Shown here one piece after another: positions 26,787-35,445 of a stretch of 64,000 bases of DNA. Numbering within the stretch: position 1 is the stretch's first letter; each line of letters starts with the position of its first letter. Both the position numbers and the translations under genes were made by a program. Under the pieces are notes generated by a model. That model saw only the letters and a program-made list of their open reading frames with translations, ran no database searches and was not told the origin of the DNA. Source of the stretch: Pseudonocardia sp. T1-2H (GTDB lineage Bacteria > Actinomycetota > Actinomycetes > Mycobacteriales > Pseudonocardiaceae); the NCBI RefSeq assembly GCF_038039215.1, contig NZ_JBBPCL010000001.1, positions 1,984,001-2,048,000 on the forward strand. The letters run 5' to 3'.

Positions 26787-28330
26787 CGGGCAGTACCGGA
26801 ACGGGACGCCGTCGGCGGTCGGAGGGGTTCCCGCAGACCGGCCCCGCGCAGGAGCTGATCGAGTCCGGCTTCGCCCTGGAGAACGCGGACGCGGGCTTCC
26901 TGCACCGCGGGCTGAACCTGGCCGACGTCGCGCACGTGCTCGATCTCGCCCGCCGCGGGATCGTGCCGCCCGAGGCCGAGCGTGCGCTGCTCGCGTTGCT
27001 GCTCGACGTCGTCGAGATCCCTGCGGAGGACTTCGACTACGACCCGAGCTACGGCGAGCCGTACAACTCACGCGAGCGCTACTTCGTCTCCCGCATCGGA
27101 GACGTCGCGGGGTGGCTGCACGCGGGCCGGCCGCGGCGGGAGGCGGCCCGGGTGGCGCTGCGCCTGCACCTGCGCCGGCAGCTGACCGAGTTGGTCGAGG
27201 AGGCCGTCGGGTTCGCCTCGGACGCGGTCGACCGGGCCGAGGAGCACGCGGCGACACTCCTGCCGGACCAGACCTACCTGCAGCAGGCCCAGCCGTCGAC
27301 GTTCGGGCACTACCTGCTCTCGTTCGTCTACTCCACCGTGCGCGACGCCCGACGGCTGCTCGACGAGCTCGACCGGCTGAACACCAGCCCCGGTGGTGCG
27401 GGCTGCGTCAACGGCACCCGGCTGCTGGAGGACCGGGACCCGATCGCCGCGGCGCTGGGGTTCGACGGCGTCATCCCGCACACCCGGGACGCGATGTGGC
27501 AGGTCGACGGGCTGATCCACATCCTGGCCACGGTGGCGAGCCTGCTGTCGAACTTCTCGAAGCTGGCGGAGGACCTGGAGATCTTCTCCTCCAGCGAGTT
27601 CGACTTCGTGGATCTCGCGGACGCCTACAGCCGCTCCAGCATCCTGATGCCACAGAAGCGCAACCCGTACGCGCTGGCGATCGTGCGGGGGGCGTCGGGG
27701 GTGGTCATCGGGCGGCTCACCGGCTTCCTCGCGGTGACGAAGAGCCCGTCCGCCCGCAGCGACAACCTGATCTTCGCCTACGGCGAGGTGCCGCGGGCGC
27801 TGGACCTGAGCCTGCAGATCACCCGGCTGATGGCCGGGTTGACCCGGACGCTGCGGGTCAACCCGGACCGGATGCGGGAGGAGCTGGACCGGGGCTACAC
27901 CCAGGCCACGGATCTGGCCGAGCACCTCGTGCAGCGGCTCGGCGTGGACTACCGGACGGCGTACGTCGTCGTGGGCAACACCGTCCGGGCGGCCAGCCGG
28001 GGCGGCGTCCCCGGCACCGCGATCACCGGCGCGATGATCGACGAGGCGGCGCTCGCCCACACCGGCGGAACCTGGGGGCTCGCAGGGACGGACCTGGCCG
28101 ACATCCTGGACCCGCGGCAGATCGTCGCCTCCCGGCGGGCCGAGGGGGGCGCGGCACCGGAGGCGCTGGCGGCCATGGTCGCGGACCTCCGCGGCACGCT
28201 CGGCGCGCTGGCGGGCGAGGCCGTCGCCCGCAGCGAGGCCTTCGACCGGTCCGAGCAGGCCCTGCTGGACAGGGCGCGCGACGTGGTCTCGGAGGTGGGT
28301 GCGGCGGGTGTCAGGGCTCCGGGACCGTGA
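26783..28330 (+). CDS. Argininosuccinate lyase-like aspartase/fumarase-superfamily enzyme, XcbC/XcbD-like
   Basis: The 515-residue product carries YLQQAQPSTFGHYLLSF (compare the TH-x-Q-AQP region of argininosuccinate lyase), the signature SSILMPQKRNPYALAIVRG (about residues 290-308) and a C-terminal helical region. It is longer than true argininosuccinate lyases (about 460-480) because of a polar N-terminal extension, and no other arginine gene is present. The ATG overlaps the PLP gene stop. With comA, the first lyase and the PLP enzyme it completes an XcbB-C-D-E-like set. The 3' end overlaps the convergent XRE-cupin regulator by 20 bp. Confidence 0.8.
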   Translation: MTGSTGTGRRRRSEGFPQTGPAQELIESGFALENADAGFLHRGLNLADVAHVLDLARRGIVPPEAERALLALLLDVVEIPAEDFDYDPSYGEPYNSRERYFVSRIGDVAGWLHAGRPRREAARVALRLHLRRQLTELVEEAVGFASDAVDRAEEHAATLLPDQTYLQQAQPSTFGHYLLSFVYSTVRDARRLLDELDRLNTSPGGAGCVNGTRLLEDRDPIAAALGFDGVIPHTRDAMWQVDGLIHILATVASLLSNFSKLAEDLEIFSSSEFDFVDLADAYSRSSILMPQKRNPYALAIVRGASGVVIGRLTGFLAVTKSPSARSDNLIFAYGEVPRALDLSLQITRLMAGLTRTLRVNPDRMREELDRGYTQATDLAEHLVQRLGVDYRTAYVVVGNTVRAASRGGVPGTAITGAMIDEAALAHTGGTWGLAGTDLADILDPRQIVASRRAEGGAAPEALAAMVADLRGTLGALAGEAVARSEAFDRSEQALLDRARDVVSEVGAAGVRAPGP

Positions 28331-28924
28331 CGGTGATCAGCTCGGCGACCGTCCGGCCGCCGTTGGTGAAGCGGTGGTCGTGGCGGGTGGGGAAGTGCAG
28401 GGCCTCGCCGGCGCCGACGTCGTGGGTCTCGTCCGCGACGACCACGGCGACGCACCCGGACAGCACGACCAGCAGGCACTCCCCGGGCCGTCGCGCGGGC
28501 CGGTGCTCGGCGCCGGGGGCGAGACGCAGGACGGTGCCGGTGCTGCGGAAGCGCTCGGCCGGCCCCGTGAGGGTCACCGGCTCGGCCGAGTCCACGCCAC
28601 GCCAGCGGGTGCGGACACCCAGCGGACCGGCCTCGGAGTCCTCCACGAAATGCCGGATCGGCACCTCGAGCGCTCCGGCGATCTTGAGCAGGGTGGTGAC
28701 CGTCGGGACCATGTCCCCCGCTCCACCTTGTGCACGGACGCCGCCGACACGTCCGCGGCGTGCGCGAGCTGCTGCAGCGTGAGTCCGCGTTCGCGGCGGA
28801 GCGCCCGGACCTTGGGTCCGATGGCGTCGACCACGAGCTCCCAGCCCGCCTGCGTCCCGTCCCGCGTCTCCACGGGGGCTCGTCCGCCCGCAGTGGTGGC
28901 GGACGAGCGGGCGGAAGTGGGCAT
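28311..28924 (-). CDS. XRE-family regulator with C-terminal cupin domain (frameshift at 28715-28719)
   Basis: The N-terminal half has a Cro/C1-type helix-turn-helix (VRALRRERGLTLQQLAHAAD, then VSAASVHKVERG). The C-terminal half is a cupin (LRLAPGAEHRPARRPGECLL, ALHFPTRHDHRFTNGG). As read they lie in two frames; restoring one G in the run complementary to 28715-28719 gives VERGDMVPTVTTLLKIA and a 204-residue protein typical of this class. ATG 28924 follows AGGAG. It lies between the CoM operon and the divergent flavoprotein gene, whose promoter carries the shared motif, so it is the best candidate for the regulator of that motif. Confidence 0.8.
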
Positions 28925-28942
28925 CACGGTCTCCTCAGGTGT

Positions 28943-28970
28943 TTGACAGGACACGCCCGTTGAGTATGGT
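28943..28970 (+). promoter_or_regulatory. Sigma-70-type promoter for the flavoprotein gene
   Basis: TTGACA (28943-28948) and TATGGT (28965-28970) are separated by 16 bp, good -35 and -10 matches. The shared operator motif lies about 10 bp downstream of the -10 box, around the expected transcription start, a classic repressor position. Confidence 0.6.
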
Positions 28971-28978
28971 AAAAATCA

Positions 28979-28994
28979 ATATCGGATAGTAAAC
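28979..28994 (+). promoter_or_regulatory. Shared operator motif, site 2
   Basis: ATATCGGATAGTAAAC contains TATCGGATAGTA, matching the sites at 22.7, 35.4, 41.0 and 43.1 kb. It is between the divergent XRE-cupin and flavoprotein genes, just downstream of a TTGACA/TATGGT promoter. Confidence 0.65.
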
Positions 28995-29038
28995 GTAGGT
29001 TGGGTCGACCCAGCCTAGACCGGGAAGAGGGCTCCGAC

Positions 29039-30424
29039 GTGTCAGCACGGTCGACAGGACGACGTAGGACGGTCGTCATCGGAGGCGGAGCCGCGGGGCT
29101 CGGGTCGGCCGGCGGGGTCAAGGCCTCCGATCCGGATGCCGAAGTCGTCGTCTACACCCAGTTCGAGGACGTCGCCTACAGCCCGTGCGGGATCCCCTAC
29201 GTGCACGGCGGGGAGATCGAGAGCTTCGACAAGCTGATCCTGGCCGGCAAGCAGGCCTACGTCGACGCCGGGATCGACGTCCGGTACGAGACCGAGGTGA
29301 CGGCGATCGACACCGGCGCCCGGACCGTCACGGTCGCCGGCGAGGGCACGGTCGGCTACGACAACCTGATTATCGCCACCGGGTTCGACTACGCCGACCC
29401 GGGCGTCCCCGGAGGGGACCTCGGCGGCCTCTACTACGTCAAGAACATCCGCCGGGCCGCGGAGTGGGACAAGGTCATCGAGGAGACGAAGCGGGCGGTC
29501 GTCGTCGAGGCGGGGCCGCTGGGTCTGGAGATGGTCACGGCGCTCGCCCACCGGGGCGTCGAGACGCACCTGATCGACCCCAACCCGTACGCGCTCGCGA
29601 TGATGGCGGACCAGGACATCATGGCGCCCGTCGAGGAGTCGTGGCGCGAGCTCGGGGTGCACCTGCACTTCAACACGACGCTCGAGGCGTTCCTCGGCGA
29701 CGCGGACGGCCAGGTCCGGGCCGTGGCGACGTCCACCGGCGAGATCGCCGCCGAGCTCGTCGTCGTCGCCACGCACAAGACGCCCAACAACACCCTGGCC
29801 GCCGCGGCCGGGCTCAAGCTGGGCTCGACCGGAGGCATCGTCGTCGACGAGCGGATGGCCACCTCGGCACCGAACGTCTGGGCCGCGGGCGACGCGGTCG
29901 AGATCCCGCACGGCCTGACCCGCACCCCCCTGCAGGGGCTGACCGGATCGCACGCCTACGCCCAGGGCAAGACCGCCGGGACGAACGCCGGGGGCGGGAA
30001 CCGCGCCTACCGGGCCGTCTACGTCCCGTGGGGCACGCCGGCCGGCAAGTGGGTCATCGGTGGGGCGTCGTTCGGCGAGGCCACGGCGACCGCGCTCGGC
30101 ATCCCGTACGTGCTCGGGGTGGCCGAGGGCATCTCGCGGGCGCGCTACTACCCGGGCGTCAAGAAGGTCAAGGTCAAGCTGCTCGCCGAACCCGGCACGC
30201 TGCGGCTCATCGGCGCCCAGATGATCGGCGGCGGCGAGGGCATCAAGGAGCGCGCGGACTTCCTCGCCCAGGCGATCCGGTTCGGCATGACGCTGCACGA
30301 CCTCTCGACGATGGAGAACGTCTACTCGCCCGCGATCGGCGCGCTCAACGAGCCGATCGTGGTGGCCGCGACCAACGGGGTCGCCGAGGCCGCGAAGACG
30401 AAGACCTCGAAGTCGGGGAGCTGA
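29039..30424 (+). CDS. FAD-dependent pyridine nucleotide-disulfide oxidoreductase, CoA-disulfide reductase-like
   Basis: The roughly 461-residue flavoprotein has an N-terminal FAD Rossmann motif (VVIGGGAAGLGSAGGVK), a single active-site Cys in YSPCGIPYVHGGEIESF, an NAD(P)-binding domain (VVVEAGPLGLEMVTALAHRG), the FAD motif APNVWAAGDAVEIPH and a dimerisation domain. The lone Cys in SPCGxPY is the hallmark of CoA-disulfide reductases and NADH oxidases rather than CxxxxC reductases. The NAD motif reads EAGPLG instead of the usual GGGxxG. GTG 29039 has GAAGAGG upstream. Next to a coenzyme M operon and under the same motif, it is a candidate reductase (or oxidase) for CoM disulfide. That role is inferred. 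Confidence 0.8.
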   Translation: MSARSTGRRRTVVIGGGAAGLGSAGGVKASDPDAEVVVYTQFEDVAYSPCGIPYVHGGEIESFDKLILAGKQAYVDAGIDVRYETEVTAIDTGARTVTVAGEGTVGYDNLIIATGFDYADPGVPGGDLGGLYYVKNIRRAAEWDKVIEETKRAVVVEAGPLGLEMVTALAHRGVETHLIDPNPYALAMMADQDIMAPVEESWRELGVHLHFNTTLEAFLGDADGQVRAVATSTGEIAAELVVVATHKTPNNTLAAAAGLKLGSTGGIVVDERMATSAPNVWAAGDAVEIPHGLTRTPLQGLTGSHAYAQGKTAGTNAGGGNRAYRAVYVPWGTPAGKWVIGGASFGEATATALGIPYVLGVAEGISRARYYPGVKKVKVKLLAEPGTLRLIGAQMIGGGEGIKERADFLAQAIRFGMTLHDLSTMENVYSPAIGALNEPIVVAATNGVAEAAKTKTSKSGS

Positions 30425-30428
30425 GCCC

Positions 30429-30701
30429 ATGGCCTCCTCCTCCGCCGGGTTCTTCGGCTGGCTCCGCCGCAACTCCGAGCACTACCTGCTGATCGCCGCG
30501 CACGAGAAGCTCGCGCGGCGTGACGGCACGCCGGGTCCGCGCCCGCCGAAGGGTCTCGTGGAGATCTTCTGGCGCCGGGTCTTCGCGCCGGTCTACGGCG
30601 TCCTGCCGTGGCCGGTGCGCAGCCGGATCATGCAGGCCATGCCCGGCAGCCACCGCAAGACGTGGGCACCGCCGCCGCGCTCCCAGGGCCCGGCCGTCTG
30701 A
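30429..30701 (+). CDS. Small basic protein of unknown function
   Basis: A 90-residue basic protein rich in Trp, Arg and Pro (FFGWLRRNSEHYLLIAAHEK, IFWRRVFAPVYGVLPWPV) that starts 5 bp after the flavoprotein gene. No signal peptide or full membrane helix, though the middle is amphipathic and could touch membranes or a partner protein. I do not recognise the family. Its position between the flavoprotein and the MSMEG_0572-like gene suggests it is part of the same system. Confidence 0.65.
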   Translation: MASSSAGFFGWLRRNSEHYLLIAAHEKLARRDGTPGPRPPKGLVEIFWRRVFAPVYGVLPWPVRSRIMQAMPGSHRKTWAPPPRSQGPAV

Positions 30702-30739
30702 CCCTCGACCGTCACCACCACTGAAACTAGGAGGGCCAC

Positions 30740-31225
30740 GTGGCTCAGATCATCGGTGAGCGCGCACATACGGGCGACGCGATCGTCGACTACGAGCACA
30801 AGATGTTCGACGACATCCAGGCCAACGAGGGCGAGAAGGCCTACATCTTCATGCACACCGTGCCCTACGAGGGCTCGGTCGGCCTGGTCAACATGCTCAC
30901 CTGCACCCGGATCAACCGGAAGGGCTTCGACACCACGCTCGTGCTCTACGGCCCCGGCGTGCAGATGGCCTCGGCCACCCGCGGTTTCCCGACCGTCGGC
31001 GCCGAGGCCTTCCCCGGGCACATGGCCTACAACAACCAGTTGCAGACCTTCATGAAGGAGGGCGGGAAGGTCCTCGCCTGCCGCTTCGCCATGGCCGCGC
31101 TCTACGGCATGCGCGAGACGGACCTGATCGAGGGTGTCCAGGCCATCCACCCGCTCGACGTCCTGGACTGCACGCTCACAGCCCGTCGCGAAGGCGCGCT
31201 CGTCATGCAGACCTGGACGCTCTGA
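30740..31225 (+). CDS. MSMEG_0572/Sll0783-family nitrogen-starvation protein
   Basis: The 161-residue product (MAQIIGERAHTGDAIVDYEH, then MFDDIQANEGEKAYIFMHTV, GFPTVGAEAFPGHMAYNN and CRFAMAALYGMRE) matches the MSMEG_0572/Sll0783 family, a DsrE-like small protein found in Nit1C clusters. Nit1C clusters have been linked to nitrogen starvation and to cyanide assimilation in bacteria. The biochemical function is unknown. GTG 30740 has AGGAGGGCCAC upstream, a strong site suggesting high expression. It is followed by a strong hairpin. Confidence 0.8.
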   Translation: MAQIIGERAHTGDAIVDYEHKMFDDIQANEGEKAYIFMHTVPYEGSVGLVNMLTCTRINRKGFDTTLVLYGPGVQMASATRGFPTVGAEAFPGHMAYNNQLQTFMKEGGKVLACRFAMAALYGMRETDLIEGVQAIHPLDVLDCTLTARREGALVMQTWTL

Positions 31226-31236
31226 CACACCCGGCC

Positions 31237-31270
31237 GAGCGGGGTGGGGCACGCTCGCCCCACCCCGCTC
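31237..31270. terminator. Strong hairpin between the MSMEG_0572-like and acetyltransferase genes
   Basis: A perfect 14-bp G/C-rich stem (31237-31250 pairs with 31257-31270) with a 6-nt loop, 11 bp after the stop codon. There is no U-run, as is common in actinobacteria. It may be a partial terminator or an mRNA stabiliser for the upstream gene. Confidence 0.65.
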
Positions 31271-31303
31271 CGTCTCCCGCACCACTCCGACCGAGGAGTC
31301 CCG

Positions 31304-32104
31304 ATGGAGCTCACCGCCGAGACCCGGACCCCGGACCCCGGGCTGCCGCGCCCCGGGGTGCCGCGCTGGCGTGGCGCCGCAGAGTCGCTCTTCCCTGCCC
31401 TGGTGTGTGATCCCGAGGGCTACACCGACGCCGTACGGGTGATCGGCGAGCTGACCGCCGCCCTGCGCTCCTCGGCCGCGGGGCGGACCGCGCTCGCCCT
31501 GGCCGTCGCCGAACCGGCCGAGTTCCTCGCGGCGCACGGGATCGAGGGTTCCCGCTCGGTCCCGGCCGCCCTGCTCGTGGGGGTGGCCTGCGAGATCCGC
31601 GAGCGGGAGCTGCCGCCGGAACCGGTGGAGCGCACGACGGCGCCGGACGGCTGCCGGATCGTCCCGGACGGCCCGGGCCGCGCGGCGCACCACGCCGTCC
31701 GGAGCCGGGTCTTCGTCCAGGAGCAGGCCGTGTTCGACGGCTCCGACGTGGACCCTCGCGACACCGCCGCGGACACCCTGCACGTGCTGTGCACCGTCGG
31801 CGGCGACCAGGCCGGCTGCGTCCGGCTCTACCCACTCGACGGACCCGGCGACCGGCCGGGGGACTGGCAGGGCGACCGGCTCGCCGTGCTCGCGGAGCAC
31901 CGCACCGGCCACGTCGGCGCCGAGCTCGTCCGCTTCGCCGTCGCGACGGCCGGCGCGCGAGGGGGGAGTCGCATGATCGCCTACGTCCAGCCCGTGAACG
32001 AGCGCTTCTTCCGCAGGCTCGGCTGGAGCGTCGTCCAGGAGTCCGTCTCCTACGTCGGGCGCCCGCACGTGCTGATGGACATCCCGCTCACCGCCGGGGC
32101 CTGA
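31304..32104 (+). CDS. GNAT-fold acetyltransferase, MSMEG_0567/Sll0786-like, with an extra N-terminal domain
   Basis: The 266-residue protein has a C-terminal GNAT domain (about residues 115-266) with VFVQEQAVFDGSDVD, AGCVRLYPLDG, a degenerate acetyl-CoA loop (LAVLAEHRTGHVGAELVRFA) and YVQPVNERFFRRLGWSVVQE, the arrangement seen in the MSMEG_0567/Sll0786 proteins of Nit1C clusters. The first 110 residues are a helical domain that I do not recognise. ATG 31304 follows GAGGAGTCCCG. The normal Q/RxxGxG/A acetyl-CoA loop is poorly conserved, so acetyl transfer is uncertain. It ends 10 bp before the convergent AfsR-type regulator. Confidence 0.75.
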   Translation: MELTAETRTPDPGLPRPGVPRWRGAAESLFPALVCDPEGYTDAVRVIGELTAALRSSAAGRTALALAVAEPAEFLAAHGIEGSRSVPAALLVGVACEIRERELPPEPVERTTAPDGCRIVPDGPGRAAHHAVRSRVFVQEQAVFDGSDVDPRDTAADTLHVLCTVGGDQAGCVRLYPLDGPGDRPGDWQGDRLAVLAEHRTGHVGAELVRFAVATAGARGGSRMIAYVQPVNERFFRRLGWSVVQESVSYVGRPHVLMDIPLTAGA

Positions 32105-32113
32105 GCCGCCGGC

Positions 32114-35100
32114 TCAGTGGCCCGAGCCGAGCCGGACGGCCAGCCGTCCGTTCGCGACGAACCCCTCCCGGATCTCGGCGGGCAGGGACGCCGCCATCCG
32201 GTTCAGGGCCCGGCGCCGGTCGGCGTGCGTCCCCACCTGCGCCACCACGAGGTCCGACCCGATCGACGCCGCCATCCGGGCTGCGTCCTCGGGACGCCCG
32301 AGGTGGCTCAACGCCAGGGCCTGGTATTTCGGGGAGGAGAACCGGCGCGCCTCGTCCAGCAGTGCCTCCGCCACGTCCGGCTCCCAGCGTGCCCGCATCT
32401 CCAGCAGCCGCATCGCGGCCCGCGGCCGGAAGGGCAGCGACCCGTCCAGCATCGGGACGGCCTCCGCGACGGCCGCCGCCGCGTCGTCCGGGCGGCCCAG
32501 CATGAGGTCGCAGTCCGCCAGCGCGAGCTGGGCGTGCAGCTCCTGCTCCAGCTCGAGGGCTCCACCGCCCTTGCGGGCCAGCTCCACGCCCCGCTCCGCG
32601 TGCTCCCGGGCCCGGTGCACCTGGCCGAGCCCTGCCACAGCCAGGACGTCGTGGTCTCGATCCCGGCGCGGTAGAACTCGATCTTCTCCGCATCGATCAG
32701 CCGGCGAGCGGCGTCGAGAGCGCGCAACGCCCCGGCGAGGTCCCCGGAGTCCCCGCGGGCGAGGGCGGTGAAGAACAGGGTCTGCAGCAGCGGGCGGAAC
32801 TCGGCGGTGCGCCGGCACAGCACCACCGCCCGGGCGAGCAGGCTGCGGGCCTCCGCGAACCGGTCCTGGTGCTGCAGCAGCGCGCCGCGGTAGGCGAGGG
32901 CGAGTGCCGTCGTCGTGTCCCCGGGATCGGTGGACAGGACGCGTTCGTAGGCGCGGCCCGCGCCCGCGTAGTCCCCGTCCCAGTGCCGGACCCGGCCCAG
33001 CAGCAGGGTGGCGGTGGGCAGCGCACCGGGCGCGGCGGCGGCGGACTCGGCGAGCTCGGTGGCCTGCTCGGCGAAATCCACGGCGACGAGCGCGTCGCGC
33101 GCGTAGAGCGCGGTCCAGCCCAGTTGCTCCAGGGCCCGCGCCTCGAGTTCGAAGTCCCCGACGTCCCGGGCGAGGGCGAGCGTCGCCTCGTGGTCCGCCC
33201 GGGCCTCGTCGTAGCGGCCCAGGTCCGACAGCGCCTGGCCGCGGCGCAACAGCGCGGTGGCGGTCTGGTGCTCGTCCCGGCCGGCCCGGGCCGCCTCGAC
33301 GGCGAGGCCGAGCACGTGCACGGCGTCCGTGTGCGCGAACGCGAGATGGGCGGCGTCGGCGGCGGCCAGCCAGGCCGCCGCCGCGCCGCGCATGTCTCCC
33401 GCGGACACGAGATGTCGGGCGGCCGCCTCCGGCCGTCCCTCCCAGAGCGCGGCGATCCGGCGGTGTCTGCTGATCCGCACCGGCTCCGGGACGGCCTCGT
33501 AGGCGACCTGGCGGACGATGTCGTTCGCGAAGCGGAAGTACTCCCCCTGCGCGCAGAGCAGCCCCGCCCGCAGCGCCCGGCTGGCGCCTTCCGCGGCCTC
33601 CTCCACCCCGATCCCGCTCAGCGCGGACACGTCCTCCAGGGCGAACGTGGTCCCGAGGACGGCGCCGTGGCCCAGCAGGAGCGAGACCTCCGGACCGGCG
33701 TGCGCGATCCGCTCGGCGACGGCCTCGCGCAGCGACGGCGGGACCGTGGGGTGCTCGCCCCCACTGCCCAGCTCCGGATGCCGGAGCAGTTCGGTCAGGA
33801 AGAGCGGGGACCCTCCCGTCCAGGTGTACAGCTGTTCCGGGTCCTGGCCGGTACCGGCCCGGTCGACGAGCTCGGCCACGGAGTCCGGACCCAGGGGACC
33901 GAGCGCGAGCCAGTCGACGCTGTCCCGCAGCGGCGCGGTGACCAGCGGATCCTCGGAACTGCGCTCGGTCAGCAGCACCATGATCCGGCTGCCCTGCCAG
34001 TGGCCGGCGAGCAGGTGCAGGCCCTCGATCGTCTGCTGGCCGGCGTGCTCGAGGTCCTCGATCACCAACAGCAGCGGGCGGCGGGCGCTCAGCCGGACCA
34101 GGAAACCGCCGAGCGCGTCGAGGCTGCGCCGGTGCTCGAGCTCCGGGCCGGCCGGTTCGTACGCGACCGGGCCGACGACGTCCGCCAGTTCCGGCAGCAG
34201 CGCGGTGAGCGTGCCGAGCCGGGTGCCGGCCAGCTCGCGGACGTCCGTCGCCGTGAGCCGGTTGACGACCGAACGGACGGCCTCGACGAGCGGCTGCAGG
34301 TACAGCGTGCGCTCGGCTTCGAAGCAACCCACCCGCACGACGAGCCCCCCGGTCCGGCGCGGTTCGGCGGCGAACGCGTCGACGAGGGTGGTCCGGCCCA
34401 TACCGATCTCGCCGATGATCACGGTCATCGAGGGCGTGCCCCCGGCTGCGGCGGCCCACCGGGCGCGCAGGGTCGCGAGCTCCGCGTCCCGGCCGACCAG
34501 CGGTGCGTCCGGAGCCGTTCCGCACTCGGTCTCCGCGGTGGTGACGGCCTCGCTGGGCAGCCGATCCGCGGCCGGCGCTGCGGTCTCCGCGCGCATCACG
34601 GACAGGAACACGGACTGGGTGCGGGGCGACGGGTCGCTGCCGAGATGCTCGGCGAGCGCCGTCCTCAGCGTCCGGTAGACCACGAGCGCCGCCCCGGACC
34701 GGCCCGCGCGCTGGTGACCGAGCATCGCGAGCCGGCAGGCCTCCTCGTCGAGCGGATCGTCCCGCAGCGCCGCGGCGGCGACCTCGGCGGCGATGTCGTC
34801 CGCGCGCAGCTCCAGCGCGGCCGAGCTCCAGCAGATCCGCGCGCGGCGCAGATACCGGTCGACGGAGTCCCGCAGGCTCCGGACCCAGGTGTCGTCGCGC
34901 TCGCCGGCGAGCGGGGTGTCCGCGTCCAGCAGCTTCGTGGCCTGCTCGGCCCCGGCGCACGCGATGCCGTAGTGGCCGTGGGCGAGCTCGAACTCGGCGG
35001 TCTCGAGGAGCTCGATCGCCTCCCGCACGTCGACGTCGACGAGTTCGGGAACCAGGCGGTAACCCGCGGACGATCCGTCGATGGCGTCGCGGCCCAGAGC

Positions 35101-35322
35101 CCTGCGCAACCGGCTGACGAGCGCGGCCACGTTCCGGGCGGCGTGCTCGGGCGGATCGACCTCCCAGAGGGCGTCCACCAGCGCACCGGTGGGGACGAAC
35201 TCTCCGCACCGTTCCGCGAGCACGGCGAGGGCACGCTGCGCCTTGCCCGGTGGCACCGGGGCGAGCAGGGGGCCCTCCACGTCGAGGGGGCCGAGCAGAC
35301 GTACCCGCAGGGCCGTTCTCAC
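32114..35322 (-). CDS. AfsR/SARP-type regulator: BTAD, AAA-like ATPase and TPR domains (frameshift near 32642)
   Basis: A 1069-residue regulator: N-terminal OmpR-like winged helix (about residues 1-95, with ALRVRLLGPLDVEG and VSRLRRALG), a BTAD domain (about 96-250), a STAND-type ATPase (about 290-620) and TPR-like repeats to the end. The Walker A motif reads GEIGMGRTT, with Arg in place of the nucleotide-binding Lys, so ATP binding may be impaired. The last 175 residues are in a different frame; one missing G around 32641-32643 restores the protein. The start is GTG 35322 without a clear ribosome site. It is divergent from the carbamate kinase operon, with the shared motif between them. Confidence 0.82.
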
Positions 35323-35390
35323 CTGCCGGACTCTAGCCGGTCGGGGGGCCCCGGTGAGGTGGTCCCGGCACTGTCGTCGACGTCCACGGG

Positions 35391-35406
35391 TATCTACTAT
35401 AGTTAA
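35391..35406. promoter_or_regulatory. Shared operator motif, site 3 (variant)
   Basis: TATCTACTATAGTTAA, read on the minus strand, gives TTAACTATAGTAGATA, which shares ATAGTAGA with site 1 and ATAGTA with sites 2 and 4. It contains the palindrome ACTATAGT and a TACTAT that could be the -10 box of the carbamate kinase operon. The match is weaker than at the other sites. Confidence 0.5.
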
Positions 35407-35445
35407 TTCTTGTGTCGCATCATCAATTTCCCCGGAGGTAGGCCT

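Noticed and set aside
22731..28330. Alkene/epoxide metabolism as the use of coenzyme M
   Set aside because: No epoxyalkane:CoM transferase, 2-ketopropyl-CoM oxidoreductase or alkene monooxygenase gene is in the window. It cannot be excluded elsewhere in the genome.
26783..28330. Arginine biosynthesis argininosuccinate lyase (ArgH)
   Set aside because: No other arginine gene is near, the protein is longer than ArgH, and it is coupled to comA and the PLP enzyme.
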